Assembly: GCF_004770155.1 (NCBI RefSeq)
Contig: NZ_RQFA01000034.1
Location: 1-59,980, forward strand
Reading direction: 5' to 3'
DNA from: Leptospira gomenensis
Lineage (GTDB): Bacteria > Spirochaetota > Leptospiria > Leptospirales > Leptospiraceae
Length of the DNA: 59,980 nt
The translations under genes and the position numbers were made by a program. Shown in pieces: positions 55,613 to 59,980 of this stretch. The notes beneath the pieces are model-generated. The model had not been told where the DNA came from and ran no database searches. It worked only from the letters and a program-made list of their open reading frames with translations. Numbering within the stretch: position 1 is the first letter of the stretch; each line of letters opens with the position of its first letter.

Positions 55613-56894
55613 CGATTTTTTCTCGGAGTGTTTTGTAGATCCAATGGAATTTATCTTCGTCTTCTTCCAGCAACGTTACGCGAAATCCGTCCTTCTTCGT
55701 GCAGAAAGCAGAAAGCGGAACCACACAAATTCCGGTCGAAGCCAGAAGATAATACACGAACCTTCTGTCGTTCGCCGCCTGATCCAGAAGCGGTCGGATA
55801 AAACCCGCGGCGGCTGAATTTTCAACGTCCAGCTTCATCGACGAATTGAGAACGCCGTCTTCGAAAGCCACAGTAAGATAAAAGGCCCCCTTGGGAGCGA
55901 TGACTTTGACCCCTTTGAGCCCGGCGAACATATCCGTCGCAATCCTGGCCTTCCGTTTGAATTTTTCGTTCCTCCGTTTGAGGTGCGGTAAAAATTCAGG
56001 ATGCGAATAAACTTCCGGAATGGCCATCTGCGGCAGCGTTGTGGAACATACTTCCAGCATTTTAGCGTCTAACAACGATTTCACGTAACGGCTAAAAACC
56101 GGATCCTTGTCCTTGTTGAAAATCTCCAACCAACCGCAACGTCCGCCCGGCCATGGAAATTCCTTGGAAATGGAACGCAAAGCCATTCCGGGAACCTTAT
56201 CTCCGATGACCTCGGAAAGATGTAAAGGACCGTGGTCGGAATAATTTACGTGCGCATAGGTCTCGTCGCAGATGAGCATCAGATCGTATTTTTCGCAGAT
56301 CGACACGATCTCTTTCATTAGAGTTTTATCATATACTGCTCCGGTCGGATTGTCCGGATTGATCAACAGGATTCCAGCAATGGAATCGTTATAACGGACC
56401 TTGTTCTCCATGTCCTTTAAATCCGGCATCCAATTGTTTTCCGGAAGAAGGTCGTAGGTCAGGTGTTCGTAACCGCTATGAGCCGCTTCGGCCGAGGAAA
56501 TCGTGGAATACGCCGGACTCGGACCGAGCACTCGCGCTTCCCTTCTCATAAAGCCGAAAATTTTCGCGACCGCGTCGCCGAGTCCGTTGAAAAAAAGAAG
56601 ATCGTCCGCGGTGATCTGCGCTCCTCCCCGTTCGTTCACTTTTTCGGCGAGAAACTTGCGCGTCGGTTCGTATCCCTGAGTCGCCGTGTACGCCCAGGAT
56701 TTATCTTTGAGAACCAGGTTGGAGACGATCTCTTTCATCCAATCGGGAATGGATTCTCCCTTTTGAATCGGATCTCCTATGTTTTCGTAGGTGATCTGAA
56801 GGCCCATGGCTTCCAGCTTTTTTGCGATTGCGACGATCTGTCTGATTTCGTAGATCAGCGCGTCCGCTCCGCTATGAACGATATTTCTTCTCAT
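55590..56894 (-). CDS. pyridoxal-phosphate-dependent class I/II aminotransferase
   Basis: 434 residues. Fold type I aminotransferase with ITYENIGDPIQKGE (substrate strand), TQGYEPTRKFLAEKV, LLINPDNPTGAVYDK (about 183-197), LICDETYAHVNYS and the PLP Lys in SISKEFPWPGGRCGW (about 246-250). The SKEFPWPGGRCGW stretch differs from the usual SKxxxxPGxRxG by fewer residues between Lys and Gly, typical of an alanine/aspartate aminotransferase-like group of unknown substrate. Overlaps murI by 23 bp, so the unit could supply D-glutamate and an amino acid. Confidence 0.92.
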   Translation of the reverse strand: MRRNIVHSGADALIYEIRQIVAIAKKLEAMGLQITYENIGDPIQKGESIPDWMKEIVSNLVLKDKSWAYTATQGYEPTRKFLAEKVNERGGAQITADDLLFFNGLGDAVAKIFGFMRREARVLGPSPAYSTISSAEAAHSGYEHLTYDLLPENNWMPDLKDMENKVRYNDSIAGILLINPDNPTGAVYDKTLMKEIVSICEKYDLMLICDETYAHVNYSDHGPLHLSEVIGDKVPGMALRSISKEFPWPGGRCGWLEIFNKDKDPVFSRYVKSLLDAKMLEVCSTTLPQMAIPEVYSHPEFLPHLKRRNEKFKRKARIATDMFAGLKGVKVIAPKGAFYLTVAFEDGVLNSSMKLDVENSAAAGFIRPLLDQAANDRRFVYYLLASTGICVVPLSAFCTKKDGFRVTLLEEDEDKFHWIYKTLREKIGEYIASV

Positions 56895-56927
56895 CCCGTT
56901 CGAATTCCTGTCGCGAAAATTTTTGTA

Positions 56928-58032
<1,105 letters not shown>

Positions 58033-58034
<2 letters not shown>

Positions 58035-59130
58035 GGTAAAATCCGAATTCTATCCTTCTTCGATATACGATGCTTGTAAATCCAAAACCGGGAGAAAGAT
58101 CGTAAGAATCCTGATTCTGTTTTTGCTCGGGCTGAGCCTCGAAAATTGTGTCGGATATCTTTGGCACTTAGGAACCGGGCAACTGGATATCTGGGTGCAA
58201 AAACGACCGATCTCGGAAGCACTTACGGATCCTAACGTAAAGGAAGAAACGAAACAGAAGCTGCGCGAGGTGGAAAACTTTCGCGAATATGGAATCTCGC
58301 GTTTGGGACTGGAAGCGTCCGCGGGATTCCGTTCCTTCGTTCAGCTGAAACGGGAAGAAGTGGGATGGCACGTAGCGGCTTGTTATCCGCTTCGTTTGGA
58401 ATCGTATACTTGGTGGTTTCCGATCGCCGGAACCGTTCCTTACAAGGGTTATTTCGATTTGGAAAAAGCCAAAGAAGAGGAAAAAAAATTGAAACAACTC
58501 GGTCTAGACACGAGAATCCGCGTCACCGCCGGTTATTCGACGTTAGGTTGGTTCGAAGATCCGGTTTTTTCCTCGCAGCTTCGTTCAGAATCCTACGAGA
58601 TAGGCTCCTTGGTCTTCCACGAGATGGCGCATGCCACCGTCTATTTTCCAGGCGATTCTTCGTTTAACGAAAGTTATGCGAGCTTCGTGGAAGAGGAAGG
58701 AATCTTTCATTACCTGGAGTCTTCCGAAGGAAGGGACGGTCCGATCCAAAAAGAAATTCTGAAACGAAAAGAGGAAAGTAAACTTCTTCGTTTTCTTCTG
58801 ATGGAAACCGCTCAAAGGCTCAAGTTGTTGTACGCGTCCGCGGAAGACGACGGTCGAAAGTTGGAAGGAAAACGTCGGATCATCGACGAGTTCAAAAATT
58901 CCCTTTTCGCACGAAGAAACGAGTTCAAATTGATTTCGGTCGAACGTCTCTTTAAACGGGATTGGAACAACGAAGATTTCGTAGGTTATCTTCGATATCA
59001 TTCGGGAACCTCTTTCTTTAAAAAGGAATTCGAATCTTCCGGGAGAAACTTTCGGGAATTTCATATGAGGATGAGAAAGCTGATTCGCCTCTCCAACGAG
59101 GAACGCAAAAAACTTTTGGAATCCGGTTAA
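58033..59130 (+). CDS. putative zinc aminopeptidase lipoprotein (PF10023-like)
   Basis: 365 residues from an ATG that shares two bases with the opposite htrA ATG (CCATGG, 58031-58036). A hydrophobic segment (about 22-38) ends in LGLSLENCVGYL, a possible lipobox. The motif FHEMAHATVYFPGDSSFNES (zinc ligands His196 and His200, Glu in FNESYASFVEEEG as third) is the hallmark of the Aminopep family. Length agrees (about 350). Substrate unknown; it would work in the periplasm. Confidence 0.9.
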
Positions 59131-59485
59131 AAGGAAACTCGTTGTGAGTGAGAGTGAGAGTGAGCGACAGACCGCTCAAATTCGTGCTCCGATCGTAGCG
59201 TAGAAATCCGATTCGGAACGGGATCCTGACGGCACCGAATGCTGAAACTATCCGGTCTAGGTTGAATGTGGTGGTGCGTTTTGCCGGTTGGTTTGGCTGC
59301 GTTAGTCGGTCGTTGGATTTGTTTGTTTCGTTTCGTTTCGTGCGCTCATGGGACGAGTTGGTGTATCTCCGAGCTTGTGAATGAATTCGTTTGACCGCCG
59401 GTTTGTCTTACCAACCTGAGAGGGTTTGTGTCCGTTGGTTGCCGAGTTGGCGAGTTGGCAGGTTGCAGGTTGGTCCGTACGTAAG

Positions 59486-59584
59486 TTGCTTGCTTGCTTG
59501 CTTGCTTGCTTGTTTGTTCGTTCGTTCGTTCGTTCGTTCGTTCGTTCGTTCGTTCGTTCGTTTGTTCGTTTGTTCGTTTGTTCG
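59486..59584. repeat. compound tetranucleotide microsatellite
   Basis: Uninterrupted period-4 tract: six TTGC, two TTGT, eleven TTCG (59517-59560), then three alternations of TTTG and TTCG. All units differ by single substitutions, so it looks like one expanded tract that has diverged. Such tracts mutate by slippage and are hard to assemble. Confidence 0.95.
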
Positions 59585-59969
59585 CTGCTTGTGTCGGGGA
59601 GTTTGTACGTGGTAGACGGGCCCGCTTGGTGATTCGTCTTGTTTGTGAGTGTGAGTGAGGCGGGGGCTCGTGTGGGTGTAGGTCGAAGTTTGTAGGTGAG
59701 TTTGTTCGTTCGCTCATCCTTCCGTTTGTCCATCTGCTTGTTTGTTTTTTCTCGCATGTGAGAATGTCGATGCATGTCCTCCCTTCGGCTTTCGCGGAGC
59801 GCGTAGAAAGGCTGAAGGCAGAGCAGTGGGACAATGGGAGAGTGGAGCGTGTAGTCAATCGCTCCGTTTTTTGTATTGAGAACGGCATGTTGCCTTTGTT
59901 GTGCATGGTCGGCACGAAGTTGTGCGCGGTCAGCGCGGACTTGCAGAGAAACTGTGTGAGAAGCGCGTG

Positions 59970-59980
59970 AGATGTGTATA
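59970..59980 (+). other. match to Tn5/Nextera mosaic end at window terminus
   Basis: The last 11 bases, AGATGTGTATA, equal the first 11 bases of the Tn5 mosaic-end sequence used in transposase-based libraries. At the exact end of the sequence this is more likely a leftover adapter than a genomic transposon end. Confidence 0.6.

Larger units (their letters stand above)
59131..59980. other. non-coding GT-rich tail with low-complexity DNA
   Basis: 850 bases without a credible gene. After about 59250 the plus strand becomes strikingly rich in G and T and loses the codon look of the preceding genes. It contains GTGAGAGTGAGA-like short repeats (59141-59166) and the tetranucleotide array. Frames of 68-189 codons on both strands are products of the period-4 repeat (peptides such as NERTNERT or RSFVRSFV) and are not called. 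Confidence 0.7.

Noticed and set aside
59302..59915. Thr/Asn/Arg/Glu-rich proteins of 157 and 189 codons
   Set aside because: The period-4 repeat yields the same four-residue peptide in every frame; there is no RBS and the codon pattern is unlike neighbours.

Overview
The window looks like a chromosomal contig from a spirochaete of the genus Leptospira. The evidence is the set of families present: 23-residue leucine-rich-repeat exported proteins, a DUF1554 lipoprotein, many PAS/GGDEF/EAL and methyl-accepting proteins, lipoproteins with loose lipoboxes, and dispersed GTGGGAACTC hairpin elements. By eye (not counted) base composition is in the mid-40s % GC, which would fit a GC-richer member of the pathogen-related clade; the species cannot be named. 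The right end carries 11 bases identical to a Tn5/Nextera mosaic end, so it is probably a contig end.

Layout. 0.4-5.6 kb: two LRR proteins, an outer-membrane barrel, a patatin phospholipase, a thioesterase and a small membrane protein. 5.6-9.3 kb: a TetR repressor divergent from an amidohydrolase/M20 peptidase pair, with twin TGAG(N5)CTCA operators between them. 9.3-16.1 kb: a multi-pass chemoreceptor, a sigma-like protein, UspA, a SelL-like redox protein, TerC, a secernin-like dipeptidase and a 57-bp tandem array. 16.1-19.9 kb: DoxX, a thioesterase, RNase P RNA, a TPR protein behind a textbook sigma-54 promoter, a short HPF, a second TPR protein and a 64-bp tandem array. 19.9-24.5 kb: an ECF sigma/anti-sigma pair, PilZ, an AlgI-type MBOAT, and DUF3332 and DUF192 proteins. 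24.8-33 kb: enoyl-CoA hydratase, a SpoIIE-type phosphatase, a HELGH metalloprotease-like lipoprotein, and an outer-membrane barrel in tandem with a Cache chemoreceptor.

33.2-43.2 kb is a dense signalling block: a 1230-residue multi-PAS histidine kinase, a lone receiver, a REC-GGDEF*-EAL protein, and a three-part ferredoxin/class III adenylate cyclase/class I haem-peroxidase fusion, followed by a DUF898/M48 pair. The peroxidase module has lost its proximal histidine, so it may act as a regulatory domain. This protein is the most unusual item in the window.

43.2-59.1 kb is mostly housekeeping: hisC, rarA with a Cys-rich partner, a VTT membrane protein, mutL, a PAS-GGDEF cyclase, a DUF1554 lipoprotein, a ClC channel behind purM, a FecR lipoprotein, murI, an aminotransferase, an HtrA protease and a divergent putative aminopeptidase. 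The last 850 bases are non-coding, GT-rich and contain a long tetranucleotide microsatellite.
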